From JBBRVP01 sp038246785 (GTDB lineage Bacteria; Actinomycetota; Actinomycetes; Jiangellales; Jiangellaceae): a stretch of 48,590 nt of DNA. Under the pieces are notes generated by a model. That model did not search any database, was not told the DNA's origin, and saw nothing but the letters and a program-made list of their open reading frames with translations. The position numbers and the translations under genes were made by a program. Location: NCBI GenBank assembly GCA_038246785.1, contig JBBRVP010000023.1, positions 1 through 48,590 of the forward strand. Direction: 5' to 3'. This document shows, one piece after another, positions 22,933 to 31,124 of the stretch (the first letter of the stretch is position 1; the number at the start of each line of letters is the position of its first letter).

Positions 22933-24237
22933 GTGACGGTACGGACGCTGCGCACGGCGGCCCGCCGGCTGGGTACCCCTCGACGCGTCGCGATGCTTAG
23001 CGTCCACACGTCACCGCTGGACCAGCCCGGCACGGGCGACGCCGGCGGCATGAACGTCTACGTCGCCGAAGTCGCCGCCCGGCTGGCCCAGCTGGGCACC
23101 GAGGTCGAGGTCTTCACCCGCGCCACCTCCAGCGAGCTGCCCCCGCTCGTCGAGGTCGCACCCGGCGTGCTGGTGCGCCACGTCACGGCCGGGCCCTTCG
23201 AAGCGCTGGCCAAGGACCGGCTGCCCGGCCAGCTGTGTGCATTCACCGCCGCGCTCCTGCGTGCGGAGCCGGCGCGCGAGCCGGGGTCCTACGACCTGGT
23301 CCACTCGCACTACTGGCTGTCCGGACAGGCAGCCTTGCTCGCCCGGGCGCTGTGCCGCGTCCCGCTGGTGCACTCCATGCACACCATGGCCAAGGTGAAG
23401 AACGCCGCCCTTGTCGAGGGAGACACAGCGGAGCCGCTCACCCGGGTGATCGGCGAGCAGCACGTCGTGGACGCCGCCGACCGGCTCGTGGCCAACACCG
23501 ACGACGAGGCGCAGGCCCTGGTCGGCCGCTACGGCGCCGACCCCGACCGGGTGGACGTCGTGCACCCCGGTGTCGACCTCGACCGCTTCGCCCCCGGCGA
23601 CCAGCGGCTTGCGCGGGCGGCGCTGCAGATCCCTGCCGACGCGCTCCTGCTGCTCTTCGCCGGGCGCATCCAGCCGCTCAAGGCCCCCGACGTGCTCATC
23701 CGCAGCGTCGCCGAGCTCGTCCGCGGTGACCCGGGGCTGCGCTCGCGGCTCGTCGGCGCGGTCGTGGGTGGCCCGAGCGGCTCTGGATACGAGCACACCG
23801 AGCACCTCGAGCGGCTAGCGACCGAGCTCGGCGTCGCCGACCTGGTGCGCTTCGCACCGCCGGTGGAGCAGGACGTGCTGGCCCGGTGGTACCAGGCGGC
23901 CGACCTCACCGTCGTCCCCTCCCACAGCGAGTCGTTCGGACTAGTTGCGCTGGAGTCGCAGGCCTGCGCTACCCCGGTGGTCGCGGCTGGGGTCGGCGGG
24001 CTGCGGACGGCCGTCGCCGACGGGCGCTCCGGCGTCCTGGTCGACGGGAACGATCCGGCGGTCTGGGCCGGCGTGCTCGGCGACCTGCTCGCCGACCCGG
24101 TTCGCCGCGAGAGTCTCGCCCGGCGCGCTCGCAACCACGCCGCGGGCTTCGGCTGGGATGCGACGGCGCGGGGCTTGCAGGCCGTCTACCGGGCGGCCAT
24201 GGCCGAGCGGCTGGTCACGTCGGCGGTGGCCGGATGA
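22933..24237 (+). CDS. mshA: D-inositol-3-phosphate glycosyltransferase (mycothiol biosynthesis)
   Basis: 434 residues, GT4/GT-B fold. The MshA signature region SVHTSPLDQPGTGDAGGMNV with VYVAEVAARLAQLG is nearly invariant, as are HSHYWLSGQAA, HSMHTMAKVKNAAL, VDVVHPGVDLDRFAPGD, FAGRIQPLKAPDVLIR and PSHSESFGLVALESQACATP with the E-x7-E motif. It transfers GlcNAc from UDP-GlcNAc to 1L-myo-inositol-1-phosphate, the first step of mycothiol synthesis, which places the organism in Actinomycetota. GGAGGAGG precedes the GTG start. ATGA overlap with the next gene. Confidence 0.97.
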   Translation: MTVRTLRTAARRLGTPRRVAMLSVHTSPLDQPGTGDAGGMNVYVAEVAARLAQLGTEVEVFTRATSSELPPLVEVAPGVLVRHVTAGPFEALAKDRLPGQLCAFTAALLRAEPAREPGSYDLVHSHYWLSGQAALLARALCRVPLVHSMHTMAKVKNAALVEGDTAEPLTRVIGEQHVVDAADRLVANTDDEAQALVGRYGADPDRVDVVHPGVDLDRFAPGDQRLARAALQIPADALLLLFAGRIQPLKAPDVLIRSVAELVRGDPGLRSRLVGAVVGGPSGSGYEHTEHLERLATELGVADLVRFAPPVEQDVLARWYQAADLTVVPSHSESFGLVALESQACATPVVAAGVGGLRTAVADGRSGVLVDGNDPAVWAGVLGDLLADPVRRESLARRARNHAAGFGWDATARGLQAVYRAAMAERLVTSAVAG

Positions 24238-24728
24238 GCGAGCGGGCCAGAGCTGTCGCGACCGTCAGCGAGGCGCTCAGCGGCCTCGGCACCGACTGGC
24301 AGCAGACGTCGCCGTCGACGTTCGCCGTCACCCTGCCCGGCGAGCACAAGCTCAAGACCGAGTGCCTGCTCGACGTCGGCGAGCACAGCCTGCGGATCAG
24401 CGCCTTCGTCGTGCGCTGCCCGGACGAGGCGCACGAGCAGGTCTGGCGCTGGCTGCTGGAGCACAACTCGCGGGCCTACGGCGTCGCCTTCGCCCTCGAC
24501 CGGGTGGGAGACATCTACCTCGTCGGCCGCGTGCCCCTGTCGGCGGTCACGGTGCCCGACGTTGACCAGTTGCTCGGCAGCGTGCTCGAGCTCTCCGACG
24601 GCTCGTTCGACTCCCTGCTGCGCCTGGGCTTCGCCGAGTCGATCCGCGCCGAGTGGCGCTGGCGCCTCGACCGCGGCGAGTCCACCGCCAACCTCACCGC
24701 CTTCCAGGAGCTGCGGCCTCCGAGTTGA
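24234..24728 (+). CDS. YbjN domain-containing protein
   Basis: 164 residues, soluble. The blocks VVRCPDEAHEQVWRWLLEHN, AYGVAFALDRVGDIYLVGRV and LSAVTVPDVDQLLGSVLELS match the YbjN/type III secretion chaperone-like fold found directly after mshA in most actinomycetes. Function unknown; the ATGA overlap with mshA implies co-translation. Its stop codon is inside an 18-bp palindrome. Confidence 0.88.
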   Translation: MSERARAVATVSEALSGLGTDWQQTSPSTFAVTLPGEHKLKTECLLDVGEHSLRISAFVVRCPDEAHEQVWRWLLEHNSRAYGVAFALDRVGDIYLVGRVPLSAVTVPDVDQLLGSVLELSDGSFDSLLRLGFAESIRAEWRWRLDRGESTANLTAFQELRPPS

Positions 24729-24744
24729 TCACGTTAACGTGATC
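24727..24744. promoter_or_regulatory. 18-bp perfect palindrome GATCACGTTAACGTGATC
   Basis: Nine-base arms with no mismatch, overlapping the last two bases of the ybjN-like stop codon and lying 102 bp before gpmA. The length and perfection suggest a dimeric repressor site, probably acting on gpmA. No T-run follows and there is no loop, so it is not a good terminator. Confidence 0.6.
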
Positions 24745-24845
24745 GACACCCCGATCCCGCGCCCTGCAGAAGGCGGGAACGGGGAGTACGGCGCGGGAAG
24801 GCCCGGTACGGCAGGGGGCTGGGCGCCGGCTCTAGGCTGGTCCCC

Positions 24846-25601
24846 ATGGCTGAGGCGCCGTACCGGTTGGTCCTGCTCCGACACGGCGAGAGCGAGTGGA
24901 ACGCGCTCAACCAGTTCACCGGTTGGGTCGACGTCGACCTCAGCGACAAGGGCCGCGCGGAGGCCGAGCGCGGCGGGCATCTGCTCGCCGAGCGGGACCT
25001 GCGTCCCGACGTCGTGCACACCTCGGTGCTGTTGCGCGCCATCGCCACCGCCGAGCTGGCACTGCGTGCAGCCGGCTGGTCGTGGCTGCCGGTGCAGCGG
25101 CACTGGAGGCTCAACGAACGGCACTACGGTGCCCTGCAGGGAAAGAACAAGAAGCAGACGCTCGAGGCCTTTGGCGAGGAGCAGTTCATGCTCTGGCGCC
25201 GCTCCTACGACACCCCGCCGCCGCCGATCGAGCCGGCCGGGGAATGGTCGCAGGTGGGCGACCCGCGCTACGCCGATCTGCCGCCCGAGCTCATGCCGCT
25301 GACCGAGTGCCTCGAGGACGTCGTCAAGCGGATGCTGCCGTACTGGTACGACGCCGTGGTACCGCAGCTGCGCCGGGGGCAGACCGCGCTGCTGGTCGCC
25401 CATGGCAACTCGTTGCGTGCCCTTGTCAAGCACCTCGACGGGATCTCCGACGAGGAGATCGCCGGGCTCAACATCCCGACCGGCATCCCTCTGGTCTACG
25501 AGCTCGACGCCGAGCTGCGCCCGGTCTTCCGCGGAGGGGAGTACCTCGATCCAGACGCCGCCGCGGACGCCATCAAGGCGGTGGCGGCGCAGGGCCGCTG
25601 A
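24846..25601 (+). CDS. gpmA: 2,3-bisphosphoglycerate-dependent phosphoglycerate mutase
   Basis: 251 residues. RLVLLRHGESEWNALNQFTG contains the phospho-histidine His13, followed by HTSVLLRAIATAELAL (Arg), RHWRLNERHYGALQGKNKKQ, and LLVAHGNSLRALVKHLDGIS with the second catalytic His. The long C-terminal region DEEIAGLNIPTGIPLVYELD is typical of true GpmA rather than small phosphatases. It interconverts 3- and 2-phosphoglycerate. Convergent with phoU, 31 bp apart. Confidence 0.97.
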   Translation: MAEAPYRLVLLRHGESEWNALNQFTGWVDVDLSDKGRAEAERGGHLLAERDLRPDVVHTSVLLRAIATAELALRAAGWSWLPVQRHWRLNERHYGALQGKNKKQTLEAFGEEQFMLWRRSYDTPPPPIEPAGEWSQVGDPRYADLPPELMPLTECLEDVVKRMLPYWYDAVVPQLRRGQTALLVAHGNSLRALVKHLDGISDEEIAGLNIPTGIPLVYELDAELRPVFRGGEYLDPDAAADAIKAVAAQGR

Positions 25602-25632
25602 CGGCCCCACCCCGCCGCGCCCGCGAGCGCCC

Positions 25633-26289
25633 TCAGTCGTCGTGCTCGTGCGGGTAGACGCCCGTGACCAGATAGATGACCCGGCCGCCGATCGAGACAG
25701 CGTGGTCGGCGAACCGCTCGAAGTAGCGGCCGAGCAGCGCGATGTCAATGGCCGCCTCGACACCGTGCCCCCACTGCCGGTCCAGCAGCACGAGGAACAG
25801 GCTGCGGTGCAGCCGGTCCATCTCGTCGTCGGTCTTGGCGAGGTGGCGGGCCTGCTCGATGTCGCGCGAGCGGATGACCTCACTCGCCACCCGGGCCATG
25901 TCCTCGGCGACGTGGCCCATCGAGGAGAACGTCGTACGCAGGCTCTCCGGGATCGCCACCTCCGGGTAGCGCATCCGGGCGACCTGCGCGACGTGTACCG
26001 CAAGGTCACCCATCCGCTCGAGCTCGGCGCTGATCCGCAGCGCGGAGACGATCTCGCGCAGGTCGCCGGCGACCGGTGCCTGCCGGGCGAGCAGTTCGAT
26101 GAGGTCCGCGTCGAGGGCGTAGCGCTGGGCGTCGACGGCGGCGTCGGCCGCGATGACCCGGTCGGCGAGCAGAACGTCGGCCTCGAGGAGCGCGCGCGTC
26201 CCGGTCCGTACGGCGTCGCCGACCGCGGCGGTCATCTCGACCTGCCGCGACGTCAGTGCCGCCAGCTGTTCCTGGTACGCCTCGCGCAC
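25633..26289 (-). CDS. phoU: Phosphate transport/signalling regulator PhoU
   Basis: 218 residues, two PhoU three-helix repeats. Metal-binding motif ELERMGDLAVHVAQVARM in the first repeat (E-R-x-x-D) and YFERFADHAVSIGGRVIYLV in the second. PhoU links the Pst transporter to the SenX3/PhoR kinase and keeps it off in high phosphate. Start GTG 26289 with GGAGGAG upstream. Divergent from senX3-regX3, with a PHO box between. Confidence 0.95.
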   Translation of the reverse strand: MREAYQEQLAALTSRQVEMTAAVGDAVRTGTRALLEADVLLADRVIAADAAVDAQRYALDADLIELLARQAPVAGDLREIVSALRISAELERMGDLAVHVAQVARMRYPEVAIPESLRTTFSSMGHVAEDMARVASEVIRSRDIEQARHLAKTDDEMDRLHRSLFLVLLDRQWGHGVEAAIDIALLGRYFERFADHAVSIGGRVIYLVTGVYPHEHDD

Positions 26290-26377
26290 TGCGAACTCCT
26301 CCAGCCGGTCCCCGTCCGGACCGGCGGGGTGCTCAGCAGCCAGGCTAGGCGACCGGACGCCAGCGCGGCGACGACGG

Positions 26378-26406
26378 AGTGAACGGGCGACGCACGGGCG
26401 GTGAAC
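26378..26406 (-). promoter_or_regulatory. PHO box, three 11-bp direct repeat units
   Basis: On the minus strand: GTTCACC, GCCC, GTGCGTC, GCCC, GTTCACT, i.e. three 7-bp units each followed by the same GCCC at exact 11-bp steps; the outer units match the actinomycete PhoP consensus GTTCACC and the middle one is degenerate. It lies 89 bp upstream of phoU and 73 bp upstream of senX3, so it could serve both directions. Confidence 0.75.
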
Positions 26407-26478
26407 ACTGCGTAGGCACCACGGGGCGGGCACGCGGCCCGGCGGGCAGCTCGCGCGGGGCTGCCTACGATCGCTGTC

Positions 26479-27663
26479 GTGCAGGTCGTCGCCATCGCGC
26501 TCGCCCTGGTCGCCGGGGCCGTCGTCGGCTACGCCGTCGGCCGTGCGCTGTGCCGGCGCCGATCGGGCCGCGACGACGCCGCCGGGGCGGCCGTGGCCGA
26601 GGTCGACGGTGTGCCGGCGGCCGTGGACGCGATGCTCGAGGTCCTGCCCTCGACGGTGCTGGTCCTGGGGCCCGGCGAGCAGGTCCTGCGGGCAACTCCC
26701 GAGGCGTACGTCGGAGGGCTGGTGCGCGGCGACCTGGTCGCCGACGCGGACGTGGCGGCACTGACCCGTGCTGTACGCCTGGACGGAGCAGCCCGCCAGC
26801 TGGACCTCGAGGTGCCGCGCGGCGACGGGCAGCCGCGGCGGCTGGGGCTCCGCGCGGCCAGGATCCCTGGTTCCGGCGGCCGTTTCGTCGTCCTGGTGCT
26901 GGTCCAGGACCGCACTGTGGCCGCCCGCATGGACGAGATGCGACGTGACTTCGTCGCCAACGTCTCCCACGAGCTCAAGACGCCGGTCGGCGCGATCGCA
27001 CTGCTGGGCGAGGCCCTGGGCGAGGCCAGCGAGGACCCGGAGTCGGTCCGCCGCTTCGCCGCGCGGATCGGTCGCGAGTCGGTCCGACTGACCGAGCTGG
27101 TGCAGCAGATCACCGAGCTGAGCCGCCTGCAGTACGACGACCCGCTCGAGGCGCCGGGGGCCGTCTCGGTCGACGACGTGGTGTGCGACGCGGTCGACCG
27201 GGTGCGCGTGGACGCCGCCGCCAAGCGGATCACCATCGCTTCCGGTGGGGACTCTGGTTGCCACGTGCTCGGCAGCCGTCGCCAACTGGTCGTGGCGCTG
27301 GGCAACCTGGTCGAGAACGCCGTCGCCTACTCCACATCCGGCGGCCGCGTCGCGGTGGGCGTGCGGCGGCGCGAGGAGGCGGTCGACATCAGCGTCACCG
27401 ATCAGGGCATCGGCATCCCGGAGCCGGAGCTGGGCCGCATCTTCGAGCGGTTCTACCGGCTCGATCCCGCCCGCTCGCGCAACACCGGCGGCAGCGGCCT
27501 GGGCCTGTCCATCGTGAAGCACGTCGCCGCCGGACACGGCGGCGAAGTGAACGCCTGGAGTGTCGAGGGCATCGGCTCGACGTTTACCCTGCGGCTCCCC
27601 CTGCTCCGTTCCCCGGCGGTGCCGCGTGCGCCGTACGCCGTCGTGCCGGAGGCTTCCGAGTGA
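26479..27663 (+). CDS. senX3: Sensor histidine kinase SenX3 (PhoR-type)
   Basis: 394 residues. One N-terminal TM helix (VVAIALALVAGAVVGYAVGR), a PAS-like region (~45-145), the dimerisation box RRDFVANVSHELKTPVGAIA with phospho-acceptor His164, and ATPase boxes NLVENAVAYSTSGG, VTDQGIGIPEPELGRIFERF and NTGGSGLGLSIVKH. Lacking a large external sensor, it probably reads phosphate through PhoU/Pst. GTGA overlap with regX3. The minus-strand PHO box upstream suggests phosphate feedback. Confidence 0.94.
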   Translation: MQVVAIALALVAGAVVGYAVGRALCRRRSGRDDAAGAAVAEVDGVPAAVDAMLEVLPSTVLVLGPGEQVLRATPEAYVGGLVRGDLVADADVAALTRAVRLDGAARQLDLEVPRGDGQPRRLGLRAARIPGSGGRFVVLVLVQDRTVAARMDEMRRDFVANVSHELKTPVGAIALLGEALGEASEDPESVRRFAARIGRESVRLTELVQQITELSRLQYDDPLEAPGAVSVDDVVCDAVDRVRVDAAAKRITIASGGDSGCHVLGSRRQLVVALGNLVENAVAYSTSGGRVAVGVRRREEAVDISVTDQGIGIPEPELGRIFERFYRLDPARSRNTGGSGLGLSIVKHVAAGHGGEVNAWSVEGIGSTFTLRLPLLRSPAVPRAPYAVVPEASE

Positions 27664-28340
27664 CCCGTGTGCTCGTGGTGGAGGACGAGGAGTCCTTCAG
27701 CGACGCGCTGTCGTACATGCTCCGCAAGGAAGGCTTCGAGGTCGCGGTGACGGCCGACGGGCCGGCGGCGCTCGAGGACTTCGACCGCTCAGGCGCCGAC
27801 CTCGTCCTGCTCGACCTGATGCTGCCCGGCCTGCCGGGCACCGAGGTCTGCCGCCGGCTGCGGCAGCGCTCCGGTGTGCCGGTCATCATGCTGACCGCCA
27901 AGGACTCCGAGGTCGACAAGGTCGTGGGGCTCGAGCTGGGAGCTGACGACTACGTCACCAAGCCGTTCTCCTCGCGCGAGCTGCTCGCCCGGGTCCGGGC
28001 CGTGCTGCGCCGCGGCGGCGACCCCGCCGACCTCCTGCCCGGCGTGATCGAGGTCGGTCCGGTCCGGATGGACGTGGAGCGCCACGTGGTCACCGTCGAC
28101 GGCGAGGCGGTCCGGCTGCCGCTCAAGGAATTCGAGCTCCTCGAGCTGCTGTTGCGCAATGCCGGGCGGGTGCTCACGCGCGGCCAGCTCATCGACCGGA
28201 TCTGGGGCGCGGACTACGTCGGTGACACCAAGACGCTCGACGTCCACGTCAAGCGGCTGCGCGCGAAGATCGAACCCGACCCGGCGCGGCCGCGCCACCT
28301 GCTCACCGTGCGCGGCCTGGGCTACAAACTGGAGGTGTGA
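27660..28340 (+). CDS. regX3: Response regulator RegX3 (PhoP-type, phosphate starvation)
   Basis: 226 residues. Receiver with acidic E8-D9, phospho-acceptor Asp52 (LVLLDLMLPGLPG), LTAKDSEVDKVVGLELGADD and YVTKPFSSRELLARVRAVLR; OmpR winged helix PLKEFELLELLLRNAGRVLT, WGADYVGDTKTLDVHVKRLR and RGLGYKLEV. This matches mycobacterial RegX3 closely. Expected to bind the PHO box at 26378 and induce phosphate-scavenging genes. GTG start overlaps the senX3 stop. Confidence 0.95.
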   Translation: MTRVLVVEDEESFSDALSYMLRKEGFEVAVTADGPAALEDFDRSGADLVLLDLMLPGLPGTEVCRRLRQRSGVPVIMLTAKDSEVDKVVGLELGADDYVTKPFSSRELLARVRAVLRRGGDPADLLPGVIEVGPVRMDVERHVVTVDGEAVRLPLKEFELLELLLRNAGRVLTRGQLIDRIWGADYVGDTKTLDVHVKRLRAKIEPDPARPRHLLTVRGLGYKLEV

Positions 28341-28363
28341 CCGGTCGGGCTCCCGGTCAAAGG

Positions 28364-28415
28364 CCCCCGTCGGGCCCCCGTCAGCCCCCGTCAGCCCCCG
28401 TCGGCCCCCCGTCAG
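28364..28415. repeat. Five-copy tandem repeat CCCCCGTCRG
   Basis: Copies of CCCCCGTC(A/G)G start near 28364, 28375, 28385, 28395 and 28405, period 10-11 bp, between the stops of the convergent regX3 and lipoprotein genes. It is strongly strand-asymmetric (C-rich on plus) and could slow transcription, but no hairpin is evident. Confidence 0.8.
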
Positions 28416-28429
28416 GCTCCGTTCCCGGG

Positions 28430-28906
28430 TCAGGACAGCGTGTCCTCGGCCACCGTGGCCTCGTTCATGACCAGCACCCGGGCCTTGGTCTCCGGGGCTC
28501 CGTCGAAGGTCAGCACGACCTCGGTGACGAGCCCCGGCTCCAACGACGCGGCCGGCGCGGTGATCCGGACGCCGGACGGTCCGAGGAGCGTCTGCGTCGC
28601 GGGCGGCAGGACCGCCTCGCCCACCGTGGTCGCCGGGCTGCCGGCGACCGTCACCGAGGCGATCCGGTCGGCCTTGCGCGAGGTGTTGTACACGGCGCCG
28701 GTCACCTGGGCGTCTCCCGCGCGGTCCACCCGCACGAGCAGGTTGCGGACCTGGAGCCTTCCGGCGTCGACGTTGGCGCCGGAGGTCGTCTGCTCCTGAT
28801 TGGTGTTGGTGGTCTGCGGCTGGGTGTTGAAGCACCCGCTGAGGGTCAGGACGACGGCGACGGCGGCGGCGGCGGAGCGGACGACCGGGCCGAGCACGAG
28901 GCGCAT
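28430..28906 (-). CDS. Secreted lipoprotein of unknown function
   Basis: 158 residues. Signal peptide VVRSAAAAVAVVLTLSGC with lipobox L-S-G-C, then a polar Gln/Thr/Asn-rich linker and one beta-rich domain: LLVRVDRAGDAQVTGAVYNT, RIASVTVAGSPATTVGEAVL, GLVTEVVLTFDGAPETKARV. The pattern resembles copper-chaperone PCu(A)C or DUF461-like beta folds in size but the Met/His ligands are not seen. Likely anchored to the outer face of the membrane. Position next to regX3 does not by itself imply phosphate control. Confidence 0.8.
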   Translation of the reverse strand: MRLVLGPVVRSAAAAVAVVLTLSGCFNTQPQTTNTNQEQTTSGANVDAGRLQVRNLLVRVDRAGDAQVTGAVYNTSRKADRIASVTVAGSPATTVGEAVLPPATQTLLGPSGVRITAPAASLEPGLVTEVVLTFDGAPETKARVLVMNEATVAEDTLS

Positions 28907-28929
28907 GGCGCGTAGCGTAGCGAGCGCGC

Positions 28930-29757
28930 TCAGCCGGTCGGTGCCGGAAGCGTCATCAACAGCATGACCGCGACCGCGGCCGCGGCGATGGTGGCGCGGA
29001 ACGCGCCGCGGTCCCCGGGCCGCAGTCCCGGACGCACGCCGAGGACACCGAGGGCCACGACACCCGCGAGAGCGAGGACGTCGAACGCAGAGGGAGTCCC
29101 GGGCGGCGCTATCACGAGCAGAGCGACGGCCGCGGTCAGCCCGCCCACCGACAGCAGACGGGTCCCCGCGGCGCCTAGCCGGTGCGGCAGGCCGCGTACG
29201 CCGGTCGCCGCGTCGTCTCCGAGGTCGGGCAGGACGTTGGCGCCGTGCACGCCGACGCCGAGCAGCGCTCCGGCGCCGATCAGCCACCAGGCGGGCGCCG
29301 GGGTACCGGGCAGCCCGAGCACGACGAAGGAGGGCAGCGCAGCGAACCCGATCGCATAGGGCAGCCAGGACCAGGCCGTGGCCTTGACCCCGAGGTCGTA
29401 CGCGAGCGCCCCGAGCACCCCGGCCAGGTGCACCGTGCCGGCTAGGAGGCCGCTGGCCAGCGACAGCGGCACGCAGGCCAGCCCGGCGGCGGTCGCCGCG
29501 GACGCGGTCGCCCGCCGGGACACCGCGCCGGTGGCCCCCGGCTTGTCGGAGCGGCCCGCGAGACGGTCGCGGTCGGCGTCGACAGCGTCGTTGCACCATC
29601 CGACGGCGAGCTGGCCGCTCAGCACTGCCAGCACGACGAGCAGGACACCGGCCGGCCCACGCCCCCAGGCAACGGCGAGCGCCCCGACCAGTGCGGTGAC
29701 CACCGCGCTGGGCAGCGGGTGGCACGCGCGCAGGAGGTGACCCAGCGGCTGCAGCAC
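28930..29757 (-). CDS. UbiA family prenyltransferase
   Basis: 275 residues, eight to nine TM helices. The first Asp-rich motif is WCNDAVDADRDRLAGRSDKP (N-D-x-x-D-x-x-x-D); the second is NVLPDLGDDAATGVRGLPHR. Such enzymes attach isoprenoid chains to aromatic or sugar acceptors. No partner genes reveal the acceptor. GTG at 29757 is preferred because GATACT ends six bases before it (leaderless style); a TTG/ATG start further upstream would add an unlikely 11-20 residue polar leader. Confidence 0.88.
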   Translation of the reverse strand: MLQPLGHLLRACHPLPSAVVTALVGALAVAWGRGPAGVLLVVLAVLSGQLAVGWCNDAVDADRDRLAGRSDKPGATGAVSRRATASAATAAGLACVPLSLASGLLAGTVHLAGVLGALAYDLGVKATAWSWLPYAIGFAALPSFVVLGLPGTPAPAWWLIGAGALLGVGVHGANVLPDLGDDAATGVRGLPHRLGAAGTRLLSVGGLTAAVALLVIAPPGTPSAFDVLALAGVVALGVLGVRPGLRPGDRGAFRATIAAAAVAVMLLMTLPAPTG

Positions 29758-29872
29758 GCAGCCAGTATCTCGGTCGAGACCATGATCGCCCATGCATGGC
29801 ACGGGCCGAGTTGTCAAGCCCCCTAGCGCTCTGACCTGCGCAAACGGTGCCGTGGCGACTCTCGCCCCGTGT

Positions 29873-29878
29873 TATCCT
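29873..29878 (+). promoter_or_regulatory. Candidate -10 of carD
   Basis: TATCCT within GTGTTATCCTTGG, 28 bp before the carD ATG; a good Shine-Dalgarno (GGAAAGGGGAAA at 29888-29899) lies in the leader. No convincing -35 is seen, as expected for a promoter needing an activator. Confidence 0.4.
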
Positions 29879-29905
29879 TGGTTGTCGGAAAGGGGAAACC
29901 ACCGC

Positions 29906-30388
29906 ATGGTCTTCACCGTCGGCGAGACCGTCGTCTACCCGCACCATGGCGCGGCGCGCATCGAAGCGATCGAACAGCGCCTGATCAAGGGGGAAGAGAA
30001 GACCTATCTCGTCCTCAAGGTCGCCCAGGGCGATCTGACCGTCCGGGTCCCCGCCGACAACGTCGACCTCGTCGGTGTGCGCGACGTGGTCAACCAGGAG
30101 GGGCTCGACCGGGTCTTCGACGTACTGCGTGCTCCGCACACCGAGGAGCCCACCAACTGGTCCCGCCGCTACAAGGCCAACCTCGAGAAGCTCGCCTCCG
30201 GCGACCCGATCAAGGTGGCTGAGGTGGTCCGTGACCTGTGGCGCCGCGAGCGCGACCGGGGGTTGTCCGCCGGGGAGAAGCGCATGCTGGCCAAGGCCCG
30301 CCACATCCTGGTGTCCGAGCTCGCCCTCGCCGAGCGGACCAACGAGGACAAGGCCGAGGCAATCCTCGACGAGGTGCTCGCCAGCTGA
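29906..30388 (+). CDS. carD: CarD family RNA polymerase-binding transcription factor
   Basis: 160 residues. The N-terminal Tudor-like RNAP-interaction domain is MVFTVGETVVYPHHGAARIE to about residue 60, followed by the helical DNA-binding domain (TNWSRRYKANLEKLASGDPI, VAEVVRDLWRRERDRGLSAG, with the conserved W that contacts the upstream edge of the bubble). CarD stabilises open complexes at rRNA and other promoters and is essential in mycobacteria. The next genes are ispD-ispF, the usual order in actinomycetes, separated by a hairpin. Confidence 0.97.
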   Translation: MVFTVGETVVYPHHGAARIEAIEQRLIKGEEKTYLVLKVAQGDLTVRVPADNVDLVGVRDVVNQEGLDRVFDVLRAPHTEEPTNWSRRYKANLEKLASGDPIKVAEVVRDLWRRERDRGLSAGEKRMLAKARHILVSELALAERTNEDKAEAILDEVLAS

Positions 30389-30412
30389 TCGCGGGCGACC
30401 CCTTGCCACGTC

Positions 30413-30440
30413 GGCCCCTGCCGCTCCGGCGGCGGGGGCC
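30413..30440 (+). terminator. Hairpin between carD and ispD
   Basis: GGCCCCTGCCGC (30413-30424) pairs with GCGGCGGGGGCC (30429-30440) with one G-U pair around a four-base loop, a 12-bp GC stem 28 bp before ispD. No T-tract; it may terminate or attenuate readthrough into ispDF. Confidence 0.65.
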
Positions 30441-30467
30441 GTCGGCGTCTCTGCGACGATCCGGGTC

Positions 30468-31124
30468 GTGACCACCGCGTGCGTCGTCGTCGCCGGCGGA
30501 CGGGGCGAGCGGTTGGCGGCCGGCCTGCCGAAGGCGTTCGTGGAGCTGGCCGGGCGCACGCTGCTCGACCTCGCGATCGAGCGGGTCCTTGCGTGCCACG
30601 CCGTCGAAGCCGTCGTCGTTGTGGTCCCCGCCGACCGGGTCGACGCCGTGTCGTCACCGGGCACCGTGGTGGCCGGCGGGACCAGCCGGCGCGAGTCGGT
30701 GGCCCGCGGCCTGGCCGCGGTCCCCGCGCACTGTGACGTCGTCCTCGTCCACGACGCCGCCCGCTGTCTCGCCCCGCCGTCGCTCGTGGCCCGGGTGGTG
30801 GCTGCGGTACGCGGCGGCGCGCCTGCCGTCGTACCGGTCATGCCGATCCCCGACACCCTCAAGCACGTCGAGGGTGACCGGGTGCTCGAGACGGTCGACC
30901 GGTGGCGGCTGCGCGCGGTGCAGACACCGCAGGGCTTCGCCCGCGATGTCCTGTGTCGCGCGCACGCCGAGGTCCCGGCCGGCCATCCCGCCACCGACGA
31001 CGCGTCGCTGGTCGAGTCGCTCGGGGTGGCGGTGACCGCTGTGGAGGGCGACCAGATGGCGTTCAAGATCACGACGCCGTTGGACCTCGACGTCGCCCGC
31101 GCTCTGCTGGTCCGTGGACGATGA
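30468..31124 (+). CDS. ispD: 2-C-methyl-D-erythritol 4-phosphate cytidylyltransferase
   Basis: 218 residues. CTP-binding loop VVVAGGRGERLAAGLPKAFV (Arg and Lys of the active site), LVHDAARCLAPPSLV, and VDRWRLRAVQTPQGF with the substrate-binding Thr/Arg. It makes CDP-methylerythritol in the MEP isoprenoid pathway. The GTG at 30468 places the GxGxR loop at the proper distance from the N-terminus. The stop overlaps the ispF start (ATGA). Confidence 0.96.
   Translation: MTTACVVVAGGRGERLAAGLPKAFVELAGRTLLDLAIERVLACHAVEAVVVVVPADRVDAVSSPGTVVAGGTSRRESVARGLAAVPAHCDVVLVHDAARCLAPPSLVARVVAAVRGGAPAVVPVMPIPDTLKHVEGDRVLETVDRWRLRAVQTPQGFARDVLCRAHAEVPAGHPATDDASLVESLGVAVTAVEGDQMAFKITTPLDLDVARALLVRGR

Noticed and set aside
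28364..28415. A CRISPR array from the short tandem repeats
   Set aside because: The unit is 10-11 bp with no unique spacers; it is a simple tandem repeat. No CRISPR-like repeat-spacer pattern or cas gene is present.
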